A stretch of 30,991 nt of DNA from an uncultured Bacilli bacterium (lineage in GTDB: Bacteria > Bacillota_I > Bacilli_A > RF39 > UBA660), in NCBI GenBank assembly GCA_934098455.1, contig CAKOOU010000013.1, forward strand, positions 1-30,991. Reading direction: 5' to 3'. The notes beneath the pieces were generated by a model. It was not told the DNA's origin. It searched no databases and saw nothing but the letters and a program-made list of their open reading frames with translations. Numbering within the stretch: the first letter of the stretch is position 1; every line of letters begins with the position of its first letter. Below, piece after piece: positions 1-7,584 of this stretch. Both the position numbers and the translations under genes were made by a program.

Positions 1-1356
1 AAAAGATTTAGTGGAAAAGTAAATATAGTAGACCCAAAACTATTTGGACCATTTGGAACAGATACACTAGCAAGTACAATAATAAATACAGCAAAGAATC
101 AAACAGATGATAAAAATAAAATGGGTTATGCAATGTATAGAGAAACACCTTCTACAAAAATAGGAGAAAGTATTATTTATTACAACGGAAATGTTATTAA
201 TAAGGAAGTGTCAGAAGCCGGTTATACTTATGATTCACTTAAAGTTGCTAATTCTTTAGAAGATGCAAAAGATTTTAATAATTTGATAGACACAGATAAT
301 ACTAAATGTGTTTCAGACCAAATTAATAAATATTTACGTTTAGGATATGGACCTACAAATCCTTATAATGCAAAAATTGTTGGCTGCGAAAATGGAAAAT
401 ACATAATACAAGTCGAAGATAGGAGTATTGAATCATCATTATCTGTTACAGAAGATGACTATGGAACAAGTTATTATTTTAGAGGAAATGTAATAGATAA
501 TTATGTGAATTTTGCAAATTTAACATGGAGAATAGTTAGAATAAATGGAGATGGAACATTAAGACTAATATTAGATGACGTTGCAAAAGATTCAAGTGGA
601 AATGTAATAAAAACTGCATTTAATACTACTGCTGGTGATAATGCATATGTGGGGTATATGTATGGAACACCAGGAAGTACAACATACGATGCTACACATG
701 AAAACAAAAATAATAGTACAATAAAAGTTGCAGTAGACAAATGGTATGAAGATAATCTAAAAACAAATTATTCAAATTATTTAGCAGATACATTATTTTG
801 TGGAGATAAAACACTTGCAGAAGATGGAATAGGTGGAGTAACAACACAATTAGGATATGGAAAAAATGAAACATATTATTCTTCAATAGAAAGACTTCAA
901 TATAGCACTGGAACAACAGATATAACAACATTAACACCAACATTCAAATGTGCGGAGAAAGCGAATGATAATTATTCAAGATATACAACAACAAAAAGTA
1001 TATTACCTAACGGAAAAGAAACAAATGGTGACTTGAAATATCCAATAGGATTATTAACAGCAGATGAGGTAGCATATGCTGGAGCTTATAAAGAAAGTAA
1101 AATAAATAAAACATATTATTTATATAATTCTTCAATAACTTCATATTGGTGGCTTTCGTCTCCGAACTTCTATTATGGTTCTTTCGCGTACTGGTGGCGC
1201 GTTAATGGTTCGGGTGGGTACATCCGCGACAACTTCCACGCCGTCGACATCGCCGACTCCTCTGTCGCTTTTCGCCCAACTATAAATTTGAAAAAAGACA
1301 TTAAATTTACTGGAACAGGAACAAGTGGTGACCCATATAAAATTGTTTCTGAATAA
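1..1356 (+). CDS. DGR-target-like surface protein, C-terminal part (5' end outside window)
   Basis: The frame is open from base 1, so the gene is truncated by the window edge and the ATG at 121 is probably internal. About 451 codons are visible. An early segment (LASTIINTAKN) matches the linker that precedes the shared domain in the two prepilin-like genes at 4432 and 5867. After an extra stretch of about 100 residues, the shared domain starts at DDYGTSYYFRG (codon 152) and continues through RIVRING, GYMYG, NYLADTLFCGDK, YSRY and RPTINLK, ending with a GTGTSGDPYKI tail. The WW-SSP...AFRP block near the C-terminus resembles the C-type-lectin-like fold of DGR variable proteins. Codons 386-425 in that block are GC-rich and mostly NNC. 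By analogy with its paralogues it may have a prepilin N-terminus upstream, which I cannot see. Likely an exported adhesin; the ligand is unknown. Confidence 0.75.
   Translation, partial: KRFSGKVNIVDPKLFGPFGTDTLASTIINTAKNQTDDKNKMGYAMYRETPSTKIGESIIYYNGNVINKEVSEAGYTYDSLKVANSLEDAKDFNNLIDTDNTKCVSDQINKYLRLGYGPTNPYNAKIVGCENGKYIIQVEDRSIESSLSVTEDDYGTSYYFRGNVIDNYVNFANLTWRIVRINGDGTLRLILDDVAKDSSGNVIKTAFNTTAGDNAYVGYMYGTPGSTTYDATHENKNNSTIKVAVDKWYEDNLKTNYSNYLADTLFCGDKTLAEDGIGGVTTQLGYGKNETYYSSIERLQYSTGTTDITTLTPTFKCAEKANDNYSRYTTTKSILPNGKETNGDLKYPIGLLTADEVAYAGAYKESKINKTYYLYNSSITSYWWLSSPNFYYGSFAYWWRVNGSGGYIRDNFHAVDIADSSVAFRPTINLKKDIKFTGTGTSGDPYKIVSE
1147..1278 (+). other. Candidate DGR variable region (VR)
   Basis: Within a gene that otherwise uses A/T-ending codons, 28 of the 40 codons from 1156 to 1275 end in C or G and none ends in A. 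Only 16 of those 120 bases are adenine and 67 are G or C. A run of codons around 1219-1260 reads tac atc cgc gac aac ttc cac gcc gtc gac atc gcc gac tcc. This is what mutagenesis of AAC-type codons in an adenine-rich template repeat leaves behind. The flanks (YWW-L-SSP and AFRP) are conserved with the fragment at 14883. The GC-rich 3' edge (gtcgcttttcgccc) could serve as the initiation site for mutagenic homing. No template repeat or reverse transcriptase is visible in the window. Confidence 0.72.
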
Positions 1357-1378
1357 GATAGATTATTCTATCTTTTTT
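1355..1378 (+). terminator. Intrinsic terminator / hairpin 3' of the VR gene
   Basis: A perfect 8-bp stem (AAGATAGA / TCTATCTT) with the 4-nt loop TTAT is followed by a run of six T. It overlaps the stop codon of the upstream gene. Its size and its position about 80 bp after the variable region also match the short hairpins reported downstream of DGR variable regions. Confidence 0.8.
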
Positions 1379-1430
1379 GATTGTATGAAAAATTATTTTA
1401 CACTTATAATGTAAATATACTTTACTAGTA

Positions 1431-1459
1431 TTTTACTTTTATATTTAGTTTGATATAAT
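1431..1459 (+). promoter_or_regulatory. Putative sigma-A promoter for the 1481 gene
   Basis: A TTTTAC -35 (1431-1436) and a TATAAT -10 (1454-1459) are 17 nt apart, with a TG extension before the -10. It lies 21 bp upstream of the ATG at 1481 and after the preceding terminator. The -35 is weak. A second TATAAT at 1405-1410 is an alternative. Confidence 0.5.
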
Positions 1460-1480
1460 AATGTTGTTAGGAAGATTTAT

Positions 1481-1966
1481 ATGAAAGATATTATAGAGAA
1501 TATATTTGGCTTTTTATATACATTAAGTATGGGAGATTATATATTTTTAATAGCAACATTTATTATTATACTTGCATTTGTTTATGTTTTATATTTAATA
1601 AAAAGGGATGAAGAAATGGGAATATTATATAAAAATGAAGATATATCATATTTAGAAAATGTAAAAGAAACATTAGAAAAAGATTATAAACCAAATAATA
1701 TAGATTTAACAGATTATGAAAAAGAACAAGAAGAAAGTGCTATAATTTCATATGAAGAATTAATTAAGAATAAAGATAAAATTAATATTAGTTATGATAA
1801 AAATTATAAATCTGAAACAGAAGAAATAGATGTAAAAAAAATTGTGTTAAGTGATAATGGTATTAAAGAAAATAACGATACTAAGTTAGATGTTAAGCTG
1901 ATGAATTATGATAAAGAAGAAGCATTTTTAGTAGCACTTAAACAATTACAAAAAAATTTATCATAA
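1481..1966 (+). CDS. Small single-pass membrane protein of unknown function
   Basis: 161 residues. One strong hydrophobic segment (about residues 19-42) is followed by KRDEE, so the N-terminus is probably outside and the acidic, lysine-rich tail cytoplasmic. The soluble part has no motif I recognise. AGGAAG stands 5 nt before the ATG. The gene lies between two terminators, so it is probably expressed alone from the promoter at 1431-1459. Its place immediately upstream of murG and divIB makes an envelope or division role conceivable, but nothing in the sequence shows it. Confidence 0.7.
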   Translation: MKDIIENIFGFLYTLSMGDYIFLIATFIIILAFVYVLYLIKRDEEMGILYKNEDISYLENVKETLEKDYKPNNIDLTDYEKEQEESAIISYEELIKNKDKINISYDKNYKSETEEIDVKKIVLSDNGIKENNDTKLDVKLMNYDKEEAFLVALKQLQKNLS

Positions 1967-1990
1967 AAAGTGTAAATAATTGAATAAAAT

Positions 1991-2019
1991 AAAGAAATAT
2001 TATTAAAATATTTCTTTTT
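1991..2019 (+). terminator. Intrinsic terminator before murG
   Basis: A perfect 11-bp stem (AAAGAAATATT with its complement), a 5-nt loop and a trailing T run. It separates the small membrane protein gene from murG. Confidence 0.75.
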
Positions 2020-2047
2020 ATATTATATAATTAAAGTGGGTGATAAC

Positions 2048-3124
2048 GTGAAAGTAATAATAACAGCTGGAGGTACTGGAGGACATATTTATCCAGCACT
2101 TAGTATATTAAATAAAATAAAAGAAAAAGAACCTAATAGTGAATTTATTTATATAGGTACACATAATAGAATGGAAAAAGATATAGTGCCTACTTATAAT
2201 ATAAAATATATTCCATTAGAAATATATGGATTATCTAAAAAAAATATTAAAAGAGATATTAAGAATATATTTTTGATTAAGAAAGCATATAAAAAATGTT
2301 TAGATATTATGAAAGATTTTAAACCTGATATTGTAATTGGTGTTGGTGGATATGTAACGTATCCTGTAATACTAGCAGCACATAAATTAGGAATTAAAAC
2401 ATTTATACATGAACAAAATAGTATTCCTGGTAAGTCTAATAAAATTTTATCCAGAATAGTTGATGGAGTTGGTGTTAGTTTTAAAGATTCTTCTGTTTAT
2501 TTTAAAGATCAAAGAAAAGTATATTTTACTGGTAATCCATGTAGTGAAAATGCTATTGATAGTAAGAAAATAAATAAAAGTGAATATGGTATAAAAGAAT
2601 ATAGAAAATTAGTACTTATAGTTAGTGGTAGTTTGGGTTCTAATTCTATTAATAATAAAATGATAGAATATTTAAAAAGTATTGGTAATAAAAATTATGA
2701 TTGTATTTATATAACAGGTAAAAATTATTATGATGAATTTAATAAAAATAAATTTCCAAATAATGTACACATATATCCATATATAGATAATATGGTAGGA
2801 CTTTTAAAGAGCGTTGATGTTATAGTAAGTCGTGCTGGTGCTAGTAGTTTAAGTGAAATATTAGCCCTTAGGTTACCTAGTATTATTATACCTAGTCCAT
2901 ATGTTGCAAATAATCATCAATATTATAATGCATTATCTTTAAAAAATAATAATGCTTGTATTATGATAGAAGAGAAAGATTTAAATAAAGATATATTAAG
3001 TGATAGTATAGATAAATGTTTAGATATAGAATTTAGTAATAAATTAAAAAATAATATGGATAATTTATATATAAAAAATAGTAGTACTAAAATATATGAT
3101 ATAATTAAAGATATAATAAAGTAG
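2048..3124 (+). CDS. murG: UDP-GlcNAc:undecaprenyl-PP-MurNAc-pentapeptide GlcNAc transferase
   Basis: MurG adds GlcNAc to lipid I to make lipid II at the cytoplasmic face of the membrane. The 358-residue protein has the family signature GGTGGH at residues 8-13, GVGGYVTYP and HEQNSIPGKSNK in the N-terminal Rossmann domain, and the C-terminal UDP-GlcNAc site with SRAGASSLSE and NHQYYNA. I chose the GTG at 2048 rather than the in-frame GTG at 2036, because GGGTGAT lies correctly before it and translation from it begins MKVIITAGGTGGH, the usual MurG N-terminus. divIB follows after 7 bp, so the two are co-transcribed. Length is normal for the family. Confidence 0.96.
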   Translation: MKVIITAGGTGGHIYPALSILNKIKEKEPNSEFIYIGTHNRMEKDIVPTYNIKYIPLEIYGLSKKNIKRDIKNIFLIKKAYKKCLDIMKDFKPDIVIGVGGYVTYPVILAAHKLGIKTFIHEQNSIPGKSNKILSRIVDGVGVSFKDSSVYFKDQRKVYFTGNPCSENAIDSKKINKSEYGIKEYRKLVLIVSGSLGSNSINNKMIEYLKSIGNKNYDCIYITGKNYYDEFNKNKFPNNVHIYPYIDNMVGLLKSVDVIVSRAGASSLSEILALRLPSIIIPSPYVANNHQYYNALSLKNNNACIMIEEKDLNKDILSDSIDKCLDIEFSNKLKNNMDNLYIKNSSTKIYDIIKDIIK

Positions 3125-3131
3125 GGATTAT

Positions 3132-3842
3132 ATGAAAAAGAAAAAAAAGAAGAGATTAAATAAAAAAAGAACTTTAGTATTTATATTATTTTTATATATT
3201 ATATGTTATTTTTTATATGATTTAATTAATAGTCCAATTAAACATTTTGAAATAAATGGAAATAAATTAGTTAAAGATAGTGAAATATTAAGAGTATCTA
3301 ATTTAAAAGATTATCCATCTATTATGAGATATACTTCTAATACAATAGAGAAAAAAATAAAAAGTATAGAACTTGTAAATGATGTCAAAGTAAAGAAATG
3401 GTTTGGACATAAAATAATTATTAATATAGATGAAAATAAAGTTTTGTTTTATTATAAAGATATAAATAAAATAGTATTAAGTAATGGTAATATAATTGAT
3501 AATAAATATGATATAGTTGGGATACCTATATTTAATAATGATATAGATAAAGATATTTATAATGATTTTATTAAAAATTTTAGTAAATTAAATGATAATA
3601 TTATATATGAAATTAATAGTGTAGAATATTATCCTCAAGTTAGTACTGATGGTAGTGTTATATCTAAGGATAGATTTAAGATAGTTATGAATGATGGTAA
3701 TACAGTAGTTGCTAATTCTAAATCTGTTGATGTACTTAATAAATATAATGATATTTATGCATCTTTAAATGATAAGAAGGGTACTATTAATTTAGATTCT
3801 AATAAATTAGATAATTTAGTATTTATACCATATGAGGGATAG
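3132..3842 (+). CDS. divIB: Cell division protein DivIB/FtsQ
   Basis: A 236-residue bitopic protein. A very basic N-terminus (KKKKKKRLNKKR) is followed by one transmembrane helix (about residues 14-31). The extracellular FtsQ-type POTRA domain begins at HFEINGNKLVKDSEIL, and the FtsQ beta domain follows (VKKWFGHKIIINIDENKVLFYY). It bridges divisome subcomplexes with FtsL and DivIC. It sits between murG (7-bp gap) and queH (3-bp gap), a typical dcw-cluster neighbourhood. The family is weakly conserved in sequence, so the call rests on architecture and context as much as on residues. Confidence 0.88.
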   Translation: MKKKKKKRLNKKRTLVFILFLYIICYFLYDLINSPIKHFEINGNKLVKDSEILRVSNLKDYPSIMRYTSNTIEKKIKSIELVNDVKVKKWFGHKIIINIDENKVLFYYKDINKIVLSNGNIIDNKYDIVGIPIFNNDIDKDIYNDFIKNFSKLNDNIIYEINSVEYYPQVSTDGSVISKDRFKIVMNDGNTVVANSKSVDVLNKYNDIYASLNDKKGTINLDSNKLDNLVFIPYEG

Positions 3843-3845
3843 TTT

Positions 3846-4439
3846 ATGAATTATGATGTAGAAATGAATAGAATAATAAATGAATTAAAAGATAGACCAA
3901 AATTATTGTTACATTCTTGTTGTGCTCCATGTTCTACTACATGTATAGAAAGATTAAAAGATTATTTTGATATTACTATAATATATTATAATCCTAATAT
4001 AGAACCTATAGAAGAATATGAGAAGAGAAAAAAAGAACAAATTAGAATAATAGAAATGTATAATTTAAATTATTTAGAATGTGATAATGATAATAATTTG
4101 TTTCATGAAATGGCAAAAGGATTAGAAGGCGTTCCTGAAAGAGGTATACGTTGTCATAAATGTTATAGATTAAGGTTAGAATATGTTTGTAAGAAGGCTA
4201 AAGAAATGAATTTTGATTATTTTTGTACAACTCTTACTGTTAGTCCTTATAAATTAAGTAATGTAATTAATGAAATAGGTTATGATTTAGAAAAAATTTA
4301 TAATGTTAGATATTTGCCAAGTGATTTTAAAAAACAGAATGGTTATAAAAAATCAATAGAGTTATCTAATAAATATAATTTATATAGACAAAATTATTGT
4401 GGTTGTATTTATTCTAGAAAGGATGATAATAGTGAATAA
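3846..4439 (+). CDS. queH: Epoxyqueuosine reductase QueH
   Basis: QueH reduces epoxyqueuosine to queuosine in tRNA and is the non-homologous alternative to QueG. The 197-residue protein has the family's cysteine pattern: HSCCAPCST near the N-terminus, RCHKCYRLR in the middle and NYCGCIYS near the C-terminus. It also has YYNPNIEP, KRKKEQ and TTLTVSPYK. The cysteines bind an iron-sulfur cluster and a second metal in characterised members. GAGGG lies in the end of divIB before the ATG. The last 8 bp overlap the GTG start of the downstream prepilin-like gene, so the two are translationally coupled. No other queuosine gene is seen in the window. Confidence 0.93.
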   Translation: MNYDVEMNRIINELKDRPKLLLHSCCAPCSTTCIERLKDYFDITIIYYNPNIEPIEEYEKRKKEQIRIIEMYNLNYLECDNDNNLFHEMAKGLEGVPERGIRCHKCYRLRLEYVCKKAKEMNFDYFCTTLTVSPYKLSNVINEIGYDLEKIYNVRYLPSDFKKQNGYKKSIELSNKYNLYRQNYCGCIYSRKDDNSE

Positions 4440-5853
4440 AAAAGGATTTACGTTAGTGGAAATACTTGCAGTAATTGTAATATTAAGTTTAGTTATTGTA
4501 ATTGTTAGTACAAAAGGATTTGGTGCATTTGATAATGCTAAAAGTGCTATTAGTAGGGAAAATCTTAATACTTTGAAGAAGAGTGCTAATGAACTTGCTG
4601 CTCAAATAGAAAGTTGTGATGATGATGTCGATAGTGAATTATGGGAAGGGAACAATAGTTTAGCCAAACTTAATGGTATTTCAAATGAAGATTGTTCTGG
4701 ATTAAAGGAAAAAATGTCTTCAGATGAATGTATAAGTGTAACTGTTGGGTATTTGATTAATAATGGCTATTTAAGTGACAATGATGATTTTACTGATATA
4801 AAGAATAATAAAATAAAAATATGTAAAAACAATAATAAAATTGTTATTAATACAGATGAAATAGATAAAACAGATAGTGATGATAAAACTAAAGATAACG
4901 AAGATATGACTCTTGCAAACGTTATTATAAAAAATGCTAAAAATCCAAAATCTTCAGATAGCACAACACTAGGAAGTGAAGTAACAACATTTACAAGTGT
5001 GTCTGGAGAAAATGAACATGTTTTAAATACAGCACCAGACGATTATGGAACGAGTTATTACTTTAGAGGAAACGTAATAGATAATTATGTATCATTTGCA
5101 GATAAAGTTTGGCGAATTGTAAGAATCAATGGAGATAAGACTGTTCGACTAATATTACAAGAATATGATAGATTTTGTAGTGAATATCCCAAATATTCAG
5201 CTATAAATGTAAATGCTGGTGTTGGTTATATGTATGGTGACGTAAATGGTGACACTTATGATGAAACTCATGCAAATATAAATAATAGCAATATAAAACT
5301 TACTGTTGATAATTGGTTTAAAGATAACTTAAAAACAAACTATTCAAATTATTTGGCAGATACATTATTTTGTGGAGATAAAACTTTATATGAAGGTGAT
5401 GGGATAGCGAAAAATAAAACCTATTATAGTGCATATGCTAGAAATTTTCTAAATTCAACACCAACATTGAAGTGTGCTGAAAATGCTAGTGACAATTATT
5501 CAAGATATAGTGTTACAAAGATTAAACTTGCATCAGGAAAGGAAACGAATGGGAATTTGACATATCCAATAGGTTTATTAACTATTGATGAAGCAACATT
5601 TGCTGGCAATTACAAAGATACTATTACAACTGGTAATTATTTGTATACTGATAATGAATGGCATACAATGTCTCCTTATGGACTGGATACGCATGGGCCT
5701 GCAGTTTTTTCTGTTACAGATGGCATAGATATTTCCTGGTTTTCATGGGGATGTCAAGCACATAGTAGACCTGTTATAAATTTGAAAAATGATTTAATTG
5801 TTGAATCTGGTGATGGTACAAAAGATAATCCATATAGATTAAAAATTGATTAG
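4432..5853 (+). CDS. Prepilin-like protein with lectin-fold-like C-terminal domain
   Basis: 473 residues. The N-terminus is a class III prepilin signal: NKKG, cleaved before F-TLVEILAVIVILSLVIVIV, the hydrophobic pilin helix with the conserved Glu at position +5. A charged, Cys-containing linker follows, then the family domain from about residue 203 (DDYGTSYYFRGNVID, WRIVRING, GYMYG, NYLADTLFCGDK, YSRY, SRPVINLK, SGDGTKDNPYRL). It is probably exported and incorporated into, or displayed by, a type IV pilus or pseudopilus-like machine; no assembly ATPase or prepilin peptidase gene is present here. I chose the GTG at 4432, with AGGATGAT before it, over the in-frame ATG at 4399 because it puts the prepilin motif at the N-terminus, exactly as in the next gene. 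Its C-terminal block (WHTMSP...HSRP) is not A-depleted, so it is probably not a current DGR target. Confidence 0.85.
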   Translation: MNKKGFTLVEILAVIVILSLVIVIVSTKGFGAFDNAKSAISRENLNTLKKSANELAAQIESCDDDVDSELWEGNNSLAKLNGISNEDCSGLKEKMSSDECISVTVGYLINNGYLSDNDDFTDIKNNKIKICKNNNKIVINTDEIDKTDSDDKTKDNEDMTLANVIIKNAKNPKSSDSTTLGSEVTTFTSVSGENEHVLNTAPDDYGTSYYFRGNVIDNYVSFADKVWRIVRINGDKTVRLILQEYDRFCSEYPKYSAINVNAGVGYMYGDVNGDTYDETHANINNSNIKLTVDNWFKDNLKTNYSNYLADTLFCGDKTLYEGDGIAKNKTYYSAYARNFLNSTPTLKCAENASDNYSRYSVTKIKLASGKETNGNLTYPIGLLTIDEATFAGNYKDTITTGNYLYTDNEWHTMSPYGLDTHGPAVFSVTDGIDISWFSWGCQAHSRPVINLKNDLIVESGDGTKDNPYRLKID

Positions 5854-5866
5854 GAGGATTGAAATA

Positions 5867-7516
5867 ATGAATAAAAAAGGATTTACACTAGTAGAAATAC
5901 TTGCGGTGATAGTAATATTAAGTTTAGTTATTGTAATTGTTAGTACAAAAGGATTTGGAGCTTTTGATAAGACTAAGAAGACTATTACTGAAGAAAATTT
6001 AAAAACTATAAAAGAAAGCGCGAATATACTTGCGACTCAAATAGAGAACTGTAATGATGACGTTGATAGTGAACTTTGGAATGGTGATGATGATAATAAT
6101 TTGTCTACTATGAATGAAATTTCAGATGATAAAAAAAATTGTAATGGATTGAAAGAAAAAATGTCATCAAGTGAATGTATAACTGTGACTGTTAGATATC
6201 TAATTGAAAATAATTATTTAAGTGAACATAAAGATTTTGATGATTTAAAAAATGATAATATAAAATTATGTAAGATTACTATTGATTCAAAAAAAGAACA
6301 AGTGATAGTAGACACTACTGAAATTGAAGATAAAGAAGAGATAAAAGAAATTATTAAAAATGATAAAAAAGAGCTAACATTGTCTCAAACTATAAGAAAA
6401 AATGCAACAATTGCTGCACAAAATAATGACTCCAAAAAAACAATTATGGGGAATCAAGTAACAAAATTTAAAGGCCCTTCAACTAATGGTGAACATGTAT
6501 TAAACAAAGCACCAGATGATTATGGGACTAGTTATTATTTTAGAGGAGAAGTAATAGATAATTATGTTGAATTTGGAAAATATAAGTCCGATGTTTACTT
6601 AGGTTCAGGAAACAAAATATATTCATCTTTAGGTGAATGTAAAACAAATTCTTCAAATAGAATTTGTACAAAAATTCAAAAAAGTGGCGAACCAATATTA
6701 TGGAGTATTATTAGAATAAATGGTGATGACACTGTTAGGTTATTTTTACCTATAGATGTAATGTTTGGCCAAATGAAAAATTATGCTGAAGAAAATTGTG
6801 GTATGGATAATGCCTGTTTAGGTTATATGTATGGTACACCAGGTAGTACAACATATGAAGCAACACATGAAAATAAAAATGATAGTAATGCTAAGACAAT
6901 AATTGATAAATGGTATGAAGATAATTTACATGATACAAAATTTGAAAATTATTTAGCAGATACATTATTTTGTGGAGATAAGACCGTAAGTGGGGGGACA
7001 GGCATTGCTAAACAAGCTACTGTATATAGTAGTTTTGATAGAAATAATCAAAGCAATGAAGAAATAACGCCGACTTTAGAATGTGCTAAAGGTGCAAGCA
7101 ATAATTATTCAAGATATACAGTTAAATCTTATAAAACAAGTAAAAAAACTGAAACTAATGGAAATTTAAAATATCCGGTGGCAATGTTATCAGCAGATGA
7201 GGCAATGATGGCAGGAAATCAAAATGTTTATCATTTTGTTAATGGTATATCATGTCCAAGTAGTGTAGATAATTCAAACACATGCTCTTTTAATACAATG
7301 TCTCCTGGTAAAGGTACAATTAATCCATTGAGCGATAATGGATCTGGAAATACTTTTAATCCCGTTATTAATATAATAACGCCAGATAACAAATCTTATT
7401 ATGTTTCTGTATATTATGGATATCCGCTTAATCCAGTTATAAATTTAAAAAGTGATGTAATTGTTGAATCTGGTGATGGTACAAAAGATAATCCATATAA
7501 ATTAAAACTTAACTAA
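5867..7516 (+). CDS. Prepilin-like protein with lectin-fold-like C-terminal domain, paralogue
   Basis: 549 residues. The first 33 residues match the upstream gene almost exactly (KKGFTLVEILAVIVILSLVI), even at the DNA level. The Cys-containing linker is followed by the shared domain from about residue 217. Compared with its paralogues it has an insertion before SIIRING, with two cysteines (GECKTNSSNRIC), and a longer C-terminal loop (FNTMSPGKG... before LNPVINLK). The ATG at 5867 has AGGAGG in the preceding stop region; the in-frame TTG at 5846 lies upstream of that site and is rejected. The gap to the upstream gene is 13 bp, so they are one transcript ending at the terminator at 7515. Role inferred: pseudopilin-anchored surface protein. 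Confidence 0.85.
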   Translation: MNKKGFTLVEILAVIVILSLVIVIVSTKGFGAFDKTKKTITEENLKTIKESANILATQIENCNDDVDSELWNGDDDNNLSTMNEISDDKKNCNGLKEKMSSSECITVTVRYLIENNYLSEHKDFDDLKNDNIKLCKITIDSKKEQVIVDTTEIEDKEEIKEIIKNDKKELTLSQTIRKNATIAAQNNDSKKTIMGNQVTKFKGPSTNGEHVLNKAPDDYGTSYYFRGEVIDNYVEFGKYKSDVYLGSGNKIYSSLGECKTNSSNRICTKIQKSGEPILWSIIRINGDDTVRLFLPIDVMFGQMKNYAEENCGMDNACLGYMYGTPGSTTYEATHENKNDSNAKTIIDKWYEDNLHDTKFENYLADTLFCGDKTVSGGTGIAKQATVYSSFDRNNQSNEEITPTLECAKGASNNYSRYTVKSYKTSKKTETNGNLKYPVAMLSADEAMMAGNQNVYHFVNGISCPSSVDNSNTCSFNTMSPGKGTINPLSDNGSGNTFNPVINIITPDNKSYYVSVYYGYPLNPVINLKSDVIVESGDGTKDNPYKLKLN

Positions 7517-7543
7517 AATTACAACTAATTGTTTGTAATTTTT
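7515..7543 (+). terminator. Intrinsic terminator after the prepilin-like pair
   Basis: A 10-bp stem (AAAATTACAA / TTGTAATTTT) with an 8-nt loop and a T-rich tail. It overlaps the stop codon of the second prepilin-like gene and isolates it from parE. Confidence 0.75.
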
Positions 7544-7584
7544 CTTTTACTATGATAAAATTTAATAGGAATAGGGTGGTCGTA

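Noticed and set aside
501..943. Antisense open frames across the VR gene and similar minus-strand frames elsewhere
   Set aside because: No ribosome sites, biased low-complexity hydrophobic composition, and full overlap with well-supported plus-strand genes.
1147..1278. GC-rich block as horizontally acquired DNA
   Set aside because: It is only about 120 bp, keeps the reading frame and the family's conserved flanks, and its bias is lack of A with NNC codons rather than a general GC-rich codon pattern. DGR mutagenesis explains it better.
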